DNA of 64,000 bases from Pseudomonas putida (GTDB lineage: Bacteria > Pseudomonadota > Gammaproteobacteria > Pseudomonadales > Pseudomonadaceae). The notes below the pieces were generated by a model that worked only from the letters and a program-made list of their open reading frames with translations, made no database searches and had not been told where the DNA came from. The stretch's first letter is position 1, and the number at the start of each line of letters is the position of its first letter. The translations under genes were made by a program, and so were the position numbers. Shown piece by piece: positions 26,160-35,000 of this stretch. The stretch is from assembly GCF_022627325.1 (NCBI RefSeq), contig NZ_JAETZZ010000019.1:1-64000 (forward strand), in the 5' to 3' direction.

Positions 26160-26210
26160 CGTCGGACTCCTGGTTTCTTGTTTTTGGTGTTAACCATCGG
26201 TCCGACGATG
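26157..26210 (-). promoter_or_regulatory. Inverted repeat trapping the fadDx start codon
   Basis: CATCGTCGGAC (26157-26167) and GTCCGACGATG (26200-26210) are perfect 11-base complements separated by 32 bases. In the fadDx leader RNA the 3' arm contains the ATG and the last base of the AGGAG ribosome site, so folding would hide the start. Alternatively it could be a two-half-site DNA operator. Confidence 0.55.
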
Positions 26211-26282
26211 TTCGCGCCGCTCAAGCAAGGCGGCAATGGCCAAAGCTGTCAATCTGGATGACTGGTTTGGCCGCCTTGGACG

Positions 26283-29200
26283 TCAGCCGTCTCCACGGCC
26301 CAGCCCATGCAAGTAAGACTCGGTCAAGCCTGCCAGCAGCCGTTCTGAATCGCGCTGTTCTTGGTCGTCCAGATCAGCGAGCTGCAAACGCAGCTGATCG
26401 GCCGGGATGGGTGGCCGGACAACACGCCAGTTTGCCCTGCGCTGCAGATAGTCGGCATTGAGCGCTTCGAACAGGGGCCGGTGCTGTTCACGAAGGCAGG
26501 TTTGCCAGAACAGTCGGCTCAACAGGCTTTGGCTCAGCGCCTCGATCGTTTCACTGGCGAGCACAGCGGCAAGCACGTCATTGACTTGCTCATCGCTCAC
26601 CCCGGCGGAGTCCGGGTAGCGCATCGCGCGTGGTTGGCCCGGCAAATCAAGGCGCTCGCGCAAACGCACCCGGTATGCCAACGACACGGCTGAACGCCCC
26701 ACGTGTTCACCCTCGGCGCCCAGGCGCATGATCGCCCGGCTGGCCTGCTGCCATACCAGGTCAAGCCGAAATAGTTGCCGGCCGAATGCCATCAATCGTC
26801 CCCGCTGCGTCGGGTCTCGCGCATCGGTCTCAGCCTGGGCCAGCAAGACCCTCACATGAATATCACTGAAAATGTCACGGACCATATCCGTGCACGAAAC
26901 CGGTTGGCTGGCCACTTCAAAAACGCGTATGCGCAACGCCGGGTTGCTCTCGACCGCCTGCAACGCGGCCCATACATCCCGCGCAAGCGCATCCCGGCCG
27001 CCATCAGCAATGGCCGGGGCATAATCAGCCGTATGCTCCAGCCATGCCAGAATACGGAAGAAGCTCGCGCTGCCCGGTTCGGCCGCAAGGCCGTCCCACA
27101 GCAACCCGCGCGCTGCTCGATCGTTGTCGGCGACATGCCCCAGCCACAAGGCTCGGGCACGGGGCAAGTCGACCCTTGCCATCGACTCTGGCAAATGGCC
27201 GTGTTCCTCGATGGGGTCCAGCACGTACAGCCGTTGCAATTGCGCCCGCCTTAGCGGGTTCCGGTCGACGACCAGCCCCCGGCGCCAGGCATGAGGCATT
27301 GCCAGCAACGCCTCCGGCGGTTCGCGCAACTGGTTGTCGCTCAGGTCGCAGTGCACCAACTGGCCGCACAGCTCGAGCCGGGTCGGCCAGGCTCCCAGCC
27401 GGCAGTGGCGCAGGTTCAGATGAGTCATTGCCGAGAAATGGTTGAAGTCCAGATAAAGGTGCTCCAGCCGGTTGTAGCTCAGGTCAAGATGGGACAAGGC
27501 AGTCATTGCCTGCAGCACACCGACGGTCTGCGCGTTGAAGCGGATCTGGTTATGCGCCAGGCGCAAGCGCTGTAGTTGCGGCAGGTAAGCGATGCCGAGC
27601 GGGATGTTGCGCAGCCGGTTGAAACTCATGTCAAGCTCGGTCAGCGCAGTAAATGGGCGCAAGAAGTCCACTGGCACCAGATCGACCGCCGAGTTTTGCA
27701 GACTCAGGCGGGTTACACGGTGGAAATCGATGACACCCGGTAGGTCCGGCAAACTGTTGAGCAACATGCCGCTCAGGGACAAGTTCTGGCCTGTTGCTGT
27801 ACCCGCATCGTCGTAAATCCAGTCCCCCTGCAAACGCCAAGCCCGCAGAATGGCGTCGGCCACTCGCCGCCGGAGTACCCGTCGCCGTGCGTCCAGTTGA
27901 GCACTGCTCCATCGGTTGAGGTGGCGAACCAACTGATCATGGTCATCCTCAAGCTCGACGAGGCGTTCATAGGCCGGCCGCTGCCCGCTTGCAAGAAGCG
28001 CTTGCTCCTGATCCAGTTGCGCCTCATCCAGCCCGGGGTAAAGCTGACGCAAACGCTCTCGAATGCGCGCTGGGAACGAACGGCTGTCGCCCTCGGCCCG
28101 GCCACTGAGCGGATAGCCAACACGCCCGTCCGGCAAGCGTCGTCCTGGGTTGAACCACTGAGCCTGAGCCGGCCATTGCAAGAGCTCAGCCACCTCGCGG
28201 TGCGTGGCAGGAAGCCTGGCCAGCAGTCGCTGGCGTAGCTGTGGACCGGCGTCGGCCTGGGCCATACCCAAGGCCGCGCGATGCTCAGGCGCCAACACCG
28301 CGGCAAGCATTTCATACAGGCTCGCCGAGTTGCCAGGGCCGAACGGCAACCCGCGCCCCAAGCCATCGTAAAGGTGGAACTGCCCGTCTTTACGCACCAC
28401 GATCCTGCGCACGAAAGGGTCAACAGCGGTGCCAACGGCCTTTAGCAGCCGCCCGTGCGGGCCGGTATCACGCAACTCGATGCTCAGCGCCTCGCAACTC
28501 ACGCCTGCGTTGTTTTCCATCTCGCCCTGAAGCAGGGTGAGCGCCAGTTGGCCAGTGTCGTTGCAATAGCTGGCGGGCAGGTAAAGCCCCTCGAGCGTAC
28601 GATTCAACCTGGCCAAGCGCAGAAGGGAGCGGGCTTTGTTCGCCAGCCCCAGCGTCACGTGCCCAGCTGACGTCGCCATGAAGCGTTCACCCTCGCTGGC
28701 CTGGGTGGCCAGTGCCTGCGCATAGGCTTGCGGCAAACCGGCGAAGTCACGCTTTATCAAGGGCAGCAGGGCGTCGTCGACAGCCGGTGGCGTGCTCAGT
28801 TGTTCGAGAAGAGGCCCCTGCAGCGCAGCGCGCTGACGCAACAGGACATCGATGTCGGTACTGGCGGAACGGGCCTGGCACCACTCCAGCAATGCATTGT
28901 CCTGTGTGGCCAGCGAGTAGCTGGCCAGGCGCGTGAAGAACGACTCGATACGTGCATGGGCCTCGAAGCGCCGCAACGTCTCACGCAGGTTTACAGGCGC
29001 CGGCCGGTTTTCGACCAGCACGCCCCGCAACTCCTCGGCATCCATACCGGCAACCCGCAGCACTTGCGCCGCCTGCTGTGCATCAATGACCGGATGCTGC
29101 GGCCACAGGGTATCGAGCATCCAGCGCACGTCGCTCCAGCATTGCGGCTGGTCGCGCAGCAGTCGCCAGCCGCGCTCGCCGTTGTGCAGCACCGTTGGCC

Positions 29201-30776
29201 CGTACGCCTTGTCCACGCCAGGATGACGCAAGCGGTATGGGGCTTCAGGCTCACTGCGCTGTACTTCATAGTAACGCTGGCCCCTGCGCATCCAGCGCCT
29301 GTTGCCATCGCCATAGAGGCCATCGTCACGCAGGGCAATGGTGCCGGGGTTGGACGCGTAGGCGGTGATGTCATCGGAACACAACAGGCCACGCCGCCCC
29401 CCCACGTTCACAGGCTGCAAGCCATCGACAAAGCTGCTGCGCAGAAAACTCACGGCGGCGGCGGTCACCCCTGTGGCAGCCACTGTCTCGGCGACCCCCA
29501 GCATGTGTTCCAGAGCCTCGTGCTGATGCCCCCGGACCCAGTCCTCGACGCCCTCGAAGACTTCGCCAAGCGTCTGCGCCACCAGTTGGCCCAGCAGCAG
29601 CGCGCCGACGACAGGGATGAACAGCCCAGCCAGGTTGAACAAGTCAAGGCCGGCAGCATGCCAGGCCGCATGGCGAGCGCGGGCGGCAGCCGTATCAGCG
29701 TCTGCTGTGGGTACCAGTAACAGCCTGGCATCGTCCTTGACTCGCTGCAGCTGTTGCGCGGCCAGCGCGGCGAACAGGTCGCCAGGCGCAGTAGCGCCCT
29801 TGAGCGCCAGATCGGGCCTTGCATCCCTGAGGCGTCCGCTGAGCACACCTGCGACGCTTGCCCGATGCCGCAAGCTGATGAGCTGAAGGAAATAGTCCCG
29901 GTAGGCCTTCTCTTGCAAGGCTGCAACCATCGCAGTGTTCATCGCCTCGGTGGAATCGAAGCGGCGAAGGGCCTGCACCGGATCACTGGGCAGGTAAACG
30001 ACCACACCCCGATCATTGCCCACACCGTCGCGCAAGCGAATGAACAGCCCGTCAGCCACGCGTTGGCCCAACATCTCCAGCAAGCCGGGGTAACCGTGCA
30101 GACCCGTGTCGGGATGGGCACCACCCCCCTCAACCATCTTGCGCAAGGCTTGCTGCACCTGCTCGTCGATATCACCCTTGAGCGTCGCGACCTGCGCAGC
30201 CAGTGCCAGGCCCGAACGTTTGTCCTGGGCAAGAATGTCTTGGGTGGTGGCACTGAAAATACGCTGCAGCTCGGTCTGGTAGAGCTGGCCCACATCCAGC
30301 GCACGGCACGTCTCAACCAGTTGCTCGGGCGTGCCGGTCAACAGAGTGTCCCGCCCAGGGGGTACGAGCCCGGTACCCTGAAAAAACGATTCGTCAGGGC
30401 CGAAGTTGCTCATCAGCCTGAGCAATCCATTCTGCCGAGCCGCCGAGTAACGGTAAGTCTGCTGGAATGTTCCGGGCAATGTGCCGATGCGCGGCGATAC
30501 CTGCAGCCACTCCAGCCCTGCCAGGGTCATGCCTGCAGGCAGCGGCTTGATCAGCACTGCGGACAGGTGTTTTTCGGCGAACTGCTGCAGAGGCTCGAGG
30601 GTCAACGTGAGCCCGCGCAGACGGGCCTGGCTGGCGTGGTGGGCGTTGAGGCTGGCGCGCAGGGCGGCGATCTGAGGCTGGCTGGCCCGTTTGAGCCAGC
30701 CGGGTAGCCTGGCAGCGATGAAGGCATCGGTTGCTTGTTCATGGCGGGTAACAGGGTTCGAGGCGATGGAAGTCAT
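26283..30776 (-). CDS. Giant LRR protein with C-terminal NEL-type E3 ubiquitin ligase domain
   Basis: A 1,497-residue protein. The N-terminal half resembles DUF6543/dermonecrotic-toxin-like proteins and has a hydrophobic stretch near residue 400 (LFNLAGLFIPVVGALLLGQL). Leucine-rich repeats occupy about 1015-1175 (LTELDMSFNRLRNIP, LQRLRLAHNQI, LSHLDLSYNRLEHL, LVHCDLSDNQLREPP). A C-terminal domain (about 1205-1495) carries Cys-x-Asp in VSCTDMVRDIF (Cys 1295), the catalytic arrangement of NEL ubiquitin ligases such as IpaH and SspH. ATG 30776 is a choice; ATG 30809 or TTG 30818 are possible. It lies between an AraC gene and fadDx, same strand. Such ligases act in eukaryotic cells; delivery and target here are unknown. 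Confidence 0.8.
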   Translation of the reverse strand: MTSIASNPVTRHEQATDAFIAARLPGWLKRASQPQIAALRASLNAHHASQARLRGLTLTLEPLQQFAEKHLSAVLIKPLPAGMTLAGLEWLQVSPRIGTLPGTFQQTYRYSAARQNGLLRLMSNFGPDESFFQGTGLVPPGRDTLLTGTPEQLVETCRALDVGQLYQTELQRIFSATTQDILAQDKRSGLALAAQVATLKGDIDEQVQQALRKMVEGGGAHPDTGLHGYPGLLEMLGQRVADGLFIRLRDGVGNDRGVVVYLPSDPVQALRRFDSTEAMNTAMVAALQEKAYRDYFLQLISLRHRASVAGVLSGRLRDARPDLALKGATAPGDLFAALAAQQLQRVKDDARLLLVPTADADTAAARARHAAWHAAGLDLFNLAGLFIPVVGALLLGQLVAQTLGEVFEGVEDWVRGHQHEALEHMLGVAETVAATGVTAAAVSFLRSSFVDGLQPVNVGGRRGLLCSDDITAYASNPGTIALRDDGLYGDGNRRWMRRGQRYYEVQRSEPEAPYRLRHPGVDKAYGPTVLHNGERGWRLLRDQPQCWSDVRWMLDTLWPQHPVIDAQQAAQVLRVAGMDAEELRGVLVENRPAPVNLRETLRRFEAHARIESFFTRLASYSLATQDNALLEWCQARSASTDIDVLLRQRAALQGPLLEQLSTPPAVDDALLPLIKRDFAGLPQAYAQALATQASEGERFMATSAGHVTLGLANKARSLLRLARLNRTLEGLYLPASYCNDTGQLALTLLQGEMENNAGVSCEALSIELRDTGPHGRLLKAVGTAVDPFVRRIVVRKDGQFHLYDGLGRGLPFGPGNSASLYEMLAAVLAPEHRAALGMAQADAGPQLRQRLLARLPATHREVAELLQWPAQAQWFNPGRRLPDGRVGYPLSGRAEGDSRSFPARIRERLRQLYPGLDEAQLDQEQALLASGQRPAYERLVELEDDHDQLVRHLNRWSSAQLDARRRVLRRRVADAILRAWRLQGDWIYDDAGTATGQNLSLSGMLLNSLPDLPGVIDFHRVTRLSLQNSAVDLVPVDFLRPFTALTELDMSFNRLRNIPLGIAYLPQLQRLRLAHNQIRFNAQTVGVLQAMTALSHLDLSYNRLEHLYLDFNHFSAMTHLNLRHCRLGAWPTRLELCGQLVHCDLSDNQLREPPEALLAMPHAWRRGLVVDRNPLRRAQLQRLYVLDPIEEHGHLPESMARVDLPRARALWLGHVADNDRAARGLLWDGLAAEPGSASFFRILAWLEHTADYAPAIADGGRDALARDVWAALQAVESNPALRIRVFEVASQPVSCTDMVRDIFSDIHVRVLLAQAETDARDPTQRGRLMAFGRQLFRLDLVWQQASRAIMRLGAEGEHVGRSAVSLAYRVRLRERLDLPGQPRAMRYPDSAGVSDEQVNDVLAAVLASETIEALSQSLLSRLFWQTCLREQHRPLFEALNADYLQRRANWRVVRPPIPADQLRLQLADLDDQEQRDSERLLAGLTESYLHGLGRGDG

Positions 30777-30884
30777 GGGTGTGCCGGGAGCGAAAGATGG
30801 GGCTGGCATGCTCGCCAACCGGCACTGGGCAAGGCATGAGGAAATACCACCGTAGCCACCGCCTGAGGTCGCAGTGGCGCCCTT

Positions 30885-31907
30885 TCAGCCTGCCGCGCCC
30901 CGAGCCAGGATCAGCGCACGGTAATGCCCGGGATTGCACCCGAACCACTTGCGAAACGCCTTGTAGAACGAACTGCCGTCGGCAAACCCAAGGCGCTCGG
31001 CGATTTCCCCCATGGGCGCTTCGGCCTGGCTCAACCAGGCGATGGCCAGCTCACGCCGGACGCTGTCCTTGAGTACCTGGTAGCTCTGCCCCTCCTCCGC
31101 CAGTCGACGGCGCAAGGTTGACGGCGACAGGCACAAATCTCGTGCCAGGCCGTCGGCATCCGGCCAATGGGACGGGTCCAGTTGCAGCAGGTCGCTGCGG
31201 ATGCGCCACGCCAGGCTGGCCGGATCACGGTACTTGACCAGGATGTTGCCAGGCGCTTCGGCCAGAAAGCGCTGCAGGTCCTCGGGGCTGCGGCGCAGTG
31301 GCACGTCAAGGCAATCGGCACTGATGATCATGCGGGTGCGCGGCCGCTCGAACTGCAGGTTCTGCGAGAACATCACCCGGTAATCGTCGCAGTACGGCGG
31401 CTCGGCACAGCGCAGCTCGATGGCCAGGATGGCAATGCGTCGCCCGGCCAGCCAGCAGGCCACGCCATGCACGATCATCCAGAAGGTGAAATAGGTGAAC
31501 GCCCGCCGTGGGAGGTCGCGCGGCTCATTGATGACAATCTCGGCCAGGCCCTGCTGACGCACCAGGCTCGGCTGCAGGTCCTCGAGCATCAGCGAAAGAA
31601 ACGCCAGCGCGGTTTCCAGCCCCTCGCCCAAGGTTGGCTGGGCCATGCTCGCCCGGCACAGGAACGCCAGGCTGCCGCTGCGCAGGCCGCGCGGGTCCAT
31701 GGCAAAGAATTCATCGTTGCAGCGCCGCGCCAGCAACCGCCAGAGCCGGGCATAGGCCTGGGCACTGACCCGTGCATCCGGGGCCTGCAACTGCCCGGCG
31801 TCGATACCGGCACGGGCCAGCAGCGCCGCATCCGGCTCACCCGCCGGGCAGGTCTGCAACAAGGCCTCACGCACCAGTTGCATGGAAATGGTGTCTTTCT
31901 CGCTCAT
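30885..31907 (-). CDS. AraC family regulator
   Basis: A 340-residue regulator of the OruR/ArgR-like AraC subgroup: an N-terminal arabinose-binding-like sensor domain (about 20-210) and a C-terminal double helix-turn-helix (about 235-335; LARDLCLSPSTLRRRLAEEG and IAERLGFADGSSFYKAFRKW). It lies upstream of the NEL gene and the fadx operon on the same strand, so both are candidate targets; the local gene order in P. putida suggests control of the fadx genes. The ATG at 31907 has only a weak ribosome site; M9 is an alternative. Confidence 0.88.
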   Translation of the reverse strand: MSEKDTISMQLVREALLQTCPAGEPDAALLARAGIDAGQLQAPDARVSAQAYARLWRLLARRCNDEFFAMDPRGLRSGSLAFLCRASMAQPTLGEGLETALAFLSLMLEDLQPSLVRQQGLAEIVINEPRDLPRRAFTYFTFWMIVHGVACWLAGRRIAILAIELRCAEPPYCDDYRVMFSQNLQFERPRTRMIISADCLDVPLRRSPEDLQRFLAEAPGNILVKYRDPASLAWRIRSDLLQLDPSHWPDADGLARDLCLSPSTLRRRLAEEGQSYQVLKDSVRRELAIAWLSQAEAPMGEIAERLGFADGSSFYKAFRKWFGCNPGHYRALILARGAAG

Positions 31908-31945
31908 CTGCAGTCCATCAGGTTATGCCGGCATCTGGGCCCGGC

Positions 31946-32809
31946 TCAAAGGCTGGCCGCCAGGCCCAGGAATGCCTGGATCAAGCGTAACTCACGGCGC
32001 CGCTCCAGGCAGCCAACCATGTGCTGGTTGACCAGGCCCTGCCCGCCTAACGGTCGCGCCACCACCCGGGGGTCGTTGGCCACTTCGGTAGACGACACCA
32101 CGCCGATGCCCAGTTGCGATGCCACTGCCTCGGTGACCGCCTCACGGCTGTCCAGCTCCAGCTGCACCCGGGGCTGCACGCCAGCTGTAGCGCAGGCCTT
32201 GTCGAAGGTGCGCCGGGTAGTGGAGCTGGGTTCGCGCAGCACCATGATCTGCTGGTGCAGCTCGGCCAAGGCCAGGTCACCCTCGCCCCCAGCCCAGGCA
32301 TGCCCTGCTGGCAGCAACGCACACAACCGGGATTGGCACAGGCTCTGAAGATACAGGCCCTTGCGTGGCTCGATCTCTGTCAGCACCGCCACATCGGCAT
32401 GCTCGGACAACAGGGCAGCCAGCGTCTCCTGAGCGTTACCCAGGCGCAGATTGACCGTGATGCCGGGGTAGCGCTCGCGTAACTGCGCCAGCATGGGCAT
32501 GACCCGGTGCGGGCCATCGGCAGCCACCTCCAGGCGCCCGGTCAGCAGTTGCCGGTTGGCTTCGAGCATGGCCTGTGCCTCTTCAGCCAGGCCGAACATG
32601 GCCCGGGTGATGGCCGCCAGCCGCGTGCCCTCCTCGGTCAACTCCACGCGTCGCGCCGTGCGCCGCAGCAAGGTGATCTGGTAGTGCTCCTCCAGAGCCT
32701 TGACGTGCCCGGTCACTGCCGGCTGGCTGATGAACAGGCGCTCGGCAGCACGGGTAAAGCTGCCCTCACGGGCCACTGCATCGAAGGCACGCAGCTGAAA
32801 CAGGTTCAT
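31946..32809 (-). CDS. LysR regulator of 2-aminoethylphosphonate catabolism
   Basis: A 287-residue LysR-type regulator. The N-terminal winged HTH (FDAVAREGSFTRAAERLFIS, QPAVTGHVKALEEHY) is followed by a periplasmic-binding-like ligand domain from about residue 90. It is divergent from phnW with 112 bases between starts, the standard arrangement for a LysR activator. It probably responds to 2-aminoethylphosphonate or its degradation products (inference from context). Confidence 0.9.
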   Translation of the reverse strand: MNLFQLRAFDAVAREGSFTRAAERLFISQPAVTGHVKALEEHYQITLLRRTARRVELTEEGTRLAAITRAMFGLAEEAQAMLEANRQLLTGRLEVAADGPHRVMPMLAQLRERYPGITVNLRLGNAQETLAALLSEHADVAVLTEIEPRKGLYLQSLCQSRLCALLPAGHAWAGGEGDLALAELHQQIMVLREPSSTTRRTFDKACATAGVQPRVQLELDSREAVTEAVASQLGIGVVSSTEVANDPRVVARPLGGQGLVNQHMVGCLERRRELRLIQAFLGLAASL

Positions 32810-32824
32810 ATTTATCGGCCTGAC

Positions 32825-32839
32825 TTATAGCTGGGATAA
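32825..32839. promoter_or_regulatory. Putative LysR binding site
   Basis: TTATAGCTGGGATAA has inverted arms TTAT/ATAA and fits the T-N11-A rule for LysR boxes. It lies in the divergent region between the LysR gene and phnW, 16 bases from the LysR start and about 80 bases before phnW. Confidence 0.45.
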
Positions 32840-32921
32840 CAACAAACAATTTGATTGATGGAAGCGCGAATTGCAACCTAGGCCTCGTAGTTTCAGCCCA
32901 CCGCTTGCGAGGAATAACGGA

Positions 32922-34028
32922 ATGAGCAACGCCCCTATTCTGCTGACCCCAGGTCCCCTGACCACATCACTGCGCACCCGCCAAGCGATGCTGGTGGACT
33001 GGGGCTCCTGGGACCGCGACTTCAATCAGCTGACTGCCAGCGTCTGCGAGCAACTGCTGGCAATCATCGACGGCGCCGCCAGCCACCACTGCGTGCCCCT
33101 GCAAGGCAGTGGCACCTTTGCCGTGGAAGCGGCGATCGGCACCCTGGTGCCACGTGATGGCAAGGTCCTGGTGCTGATCAATGGGGCTTATGGCCAGCGC
33201 CTGGCGAAGATCTGCAACGTGCTGGGCCGCACCTACAGCACCTTCGAGACCGCCGAAGACCAACCGACCACCGCCGCCGATGTCGACCGCCTGCTGGCTG
33301 CCGACCCCGCCGTGACCCATGTGGCATTGATCCATTGCGAAACCAGCACCGGTATCCTCAACCCGCTGCCCGAGATCGCCCAGGTGATCCAACGCCACGG
33401 CAAGCGCCTGATCATCGATGCCATGAGCTCGTTCGGCGCGCTGCCCATCGATGCCCGCGAAATCCCTTTCGAAGCGCTGATCGCCGCCTCCGGCAAGTGC
33501 CTGGAAGGCGTACCTGGCATGGGCTTCGTCTTCGCCGAAAAAGCCGCCCTGGCCGCTGCCGAGGGCAATGCCCATTCGCTGGCCATGGACCTGCACGACC
33601 AGCACGCCTACATGGCCAAGACCGGCCAATGGCGGTTTACCCCGCCCACTCATGTGGTCGCGGCCCTCCACGAAGCCCTGCAGCAATACAACGAGGAAGG
33701 CGGCCTGCCGGCGCGCCACCGACGCTACGCCGACAACTGCAAGACCCTGCTCGACGGCATGGCTGCCATCGGCCTGCGCAGCTTCCTGCCCGCCGACATC
33801 CAGGCGCCGATCATCGTCACGTTCCACGCACCGAACGATGCCCGCTACCAGTTCAAGGACTTCTACGAGCGGGTCAAAGCCAAGGGCTTCATCCTCTACC
33901 CGGGCAAGCTGACCCAGGTCGAAACCTTCCGCGTCGGCTGCATCGGCGTGGTCGGTGCCGATGGCATGCAGGCCGCCGTGAATGCCGTGGCCGACGTGCT
34001 GCGGGAAATGGAAGTGCTGGACATCTGA
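32922..34028 (+). CDS. phnW: 2-aminoethylphosphonate--pyruvate transaminase
   Basis: A 368-residue class V aminotransferase that converts 2-aminoethylphosphonate and pyruvate into phosphonoacetaldehyde and alanine. It has the PLP-binding features PLQGSGTFAVEAAIG, IIDAMSSFGALP (Asp166) and ASGKCLEGVPG with the Schiff-base Lys192. ATG 32922 follows GAGGAATAACGGA; a longer frame from 32871 is unsupported. phnX follows after 34 bases, forming the two-step phosphonatase pathway for using this compound as N, P or C source. Confidence 0.95.
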   Translation: MSNAPILLTPGPLTTSLRTRQAMLVDWGSWDRDFNQLTASVCEQLLAIIDGAASHHCVPLQGSGTFAVEAAIGTLVPRDGKVLVLINGAYGQRLAKICNVLGRTYSTFETAEDQPTTAADVDRLLAADPAVTHVALIHCETSTGILNPLPEIAQVIQRHGKRLIIDAMSSFGALPIDAREIPFEALIAASGKCLEGVPGMGFVFAEKAALAAAEGNAHSLAMDLHDQHAYMAKTGQWRFTPPTHVVAALHEALQQYNEEGGLPARHRRYADNCKTLLDGMAAIGLRSFLPADIQAPIIVTFHAPNDARYQFKDFYERVKAKGFILYPGKLTQVETFRVGCIGVVGADGMQAAVNAVADVLREMEVLDI

Positions 34029-34062
34029 CCCTTTGCCCACCCCAATTCAGGAATTAGCGCAC

Positions 34063-34890
34063 ATGAACTACAACAACCCCACCCAGCTGCAAGCCGCGAT
34101 CCTCGACTGGGCCGGCACCGTGGTCGATTTCGGCTCGTTCGCCCCCACACAGATCTTTGTCGAAGCCTTTGCCGAGTTCGACGTGCAGGTGTCCATCGAG
34201 GAAGCGCGCGGCCCCATGGGCATGGGCAAGTGGGACCACATTCGCACGCTGTGTGACGTGCCGGAAATTGCCGAGCGCTATCGCAACGTGTTCGGCCGCA
34301 CGCCGACCGACGATGACGTCACCGCCATCTATAACCGCTTCATGCCGCTGCAGATCGAGAAGATCGCCGTGCATTCGGCGCTGATCCCCGGCGCTCTGGA
34401 CACCCTCACCGGCCTGCGCCAGGACGGCTTGAAAATCGGCTCCTGCTCGGGCTACCCGAAAGTGGTGATGGACAAGGTCGTCGAACTGGCGGCACGCAAC
34501 GGTTATGTCGCCGACCATGTGGTGGCCACCGACGAAACCCCCAATGGCCGCCCCTGGCCGGCACAGGCACTGGCCAATGTGATTGCCTTGGGCATTGATG
34601 ATGTGGCGGCCTGCGTCAAGGTCGACGACACCGTACCGGGCATCCTCGAAGGCCGCCGTGCCGGCATGTGGACCGTGGCACTGGTGTGCTCGGGCAACGC
34701 GCTTGGGCTGACCTGGGAAGGGTACCAGGCGCTGAGCGCCGAGAAGCTGGAAAGTGAACGCAAGCGAATTCATGCGCTGTTCGCAGCGTCACGCCCGCAC
34801 TACCTGATCGATACCATCAATGACCTGCCCGAGGTGGTCGCCGATATCAACCGGCGGTTGGCCAAGGGGGAGATGCCGCAGACGTTCTGA
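34063..34890 (+). CDS. phnX: Phosphonoacetaldehyde hydrolase (phosphonatase)
   Basis: A 275-residue HAD-superfamily enzyme cleaving the carbon-phosphorus bond of phosphonoacetaldehyde to acetaldehyde and phosphate. The nucleophile Asp15 is in AAILDWAGT, and the Schiff-base lysine typical of phosphonatases is K56 in GPMGMGKWDH. HAD motifs II (CSGYPK) and III (VKVDDT) follow. It is in an operon with phnW. The start ATG 34063 is 34 bases after the phnW stop. Confidence 0.95.
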   Translation: MNYNNPTQLQAAILDWAGTVVDFGSFAPTQIFVEAFAEFDVQVSIEEARGPMGMGKWDHIRTLCDVPEIAERYRNVFGRTPTDDDVTAIYNRFMPLQIEKIAVHSALIPGALDTLTGLRQDGLKIGSCSGYPKVVMDKVVELAARNGYVADHVVATDETPNGRPWPAQALANVIALGIDDVAACVKVDDTVPGILEGRRAGMWTVALVCSGNALGLTWEGYQALSAEKLESERKRIHALFAASRPHYLIDTINDLPEVVADINRRLAKGEMPQTF

Positions 34891-34970
34891 CCGGTGTTCG
34901 TTGCTGCTTTCGTCGGCGCCCCGGCTCCCATGACGGCCCCGCTGTTTCATCAACGATGGGGTATCTGTGA

Positions 34971-35000
34971 GAGCCGGCGTGCTGGCGACAGGGCCGGCTC
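34971..35000. terminator. REP-like hairpin between phnX and chrR
   Basis: GAGCCGGC (34971-34978) and GCCGGCTC (34993-35000) are inverted arms around a 14-base loop, resembling P. putida REP elements. The right arm overlaps the chrR stop codon. It probably ends or stabilises the convergent phnWX and chrR messages. Confidence 0.45.

Noticed and set aside
16031..30776. Genomic island or prophage around the giant proteins
   Set aside because: No integrase, transposase, tRNA, flanking direct repeat or obvious change in base composition was seen.
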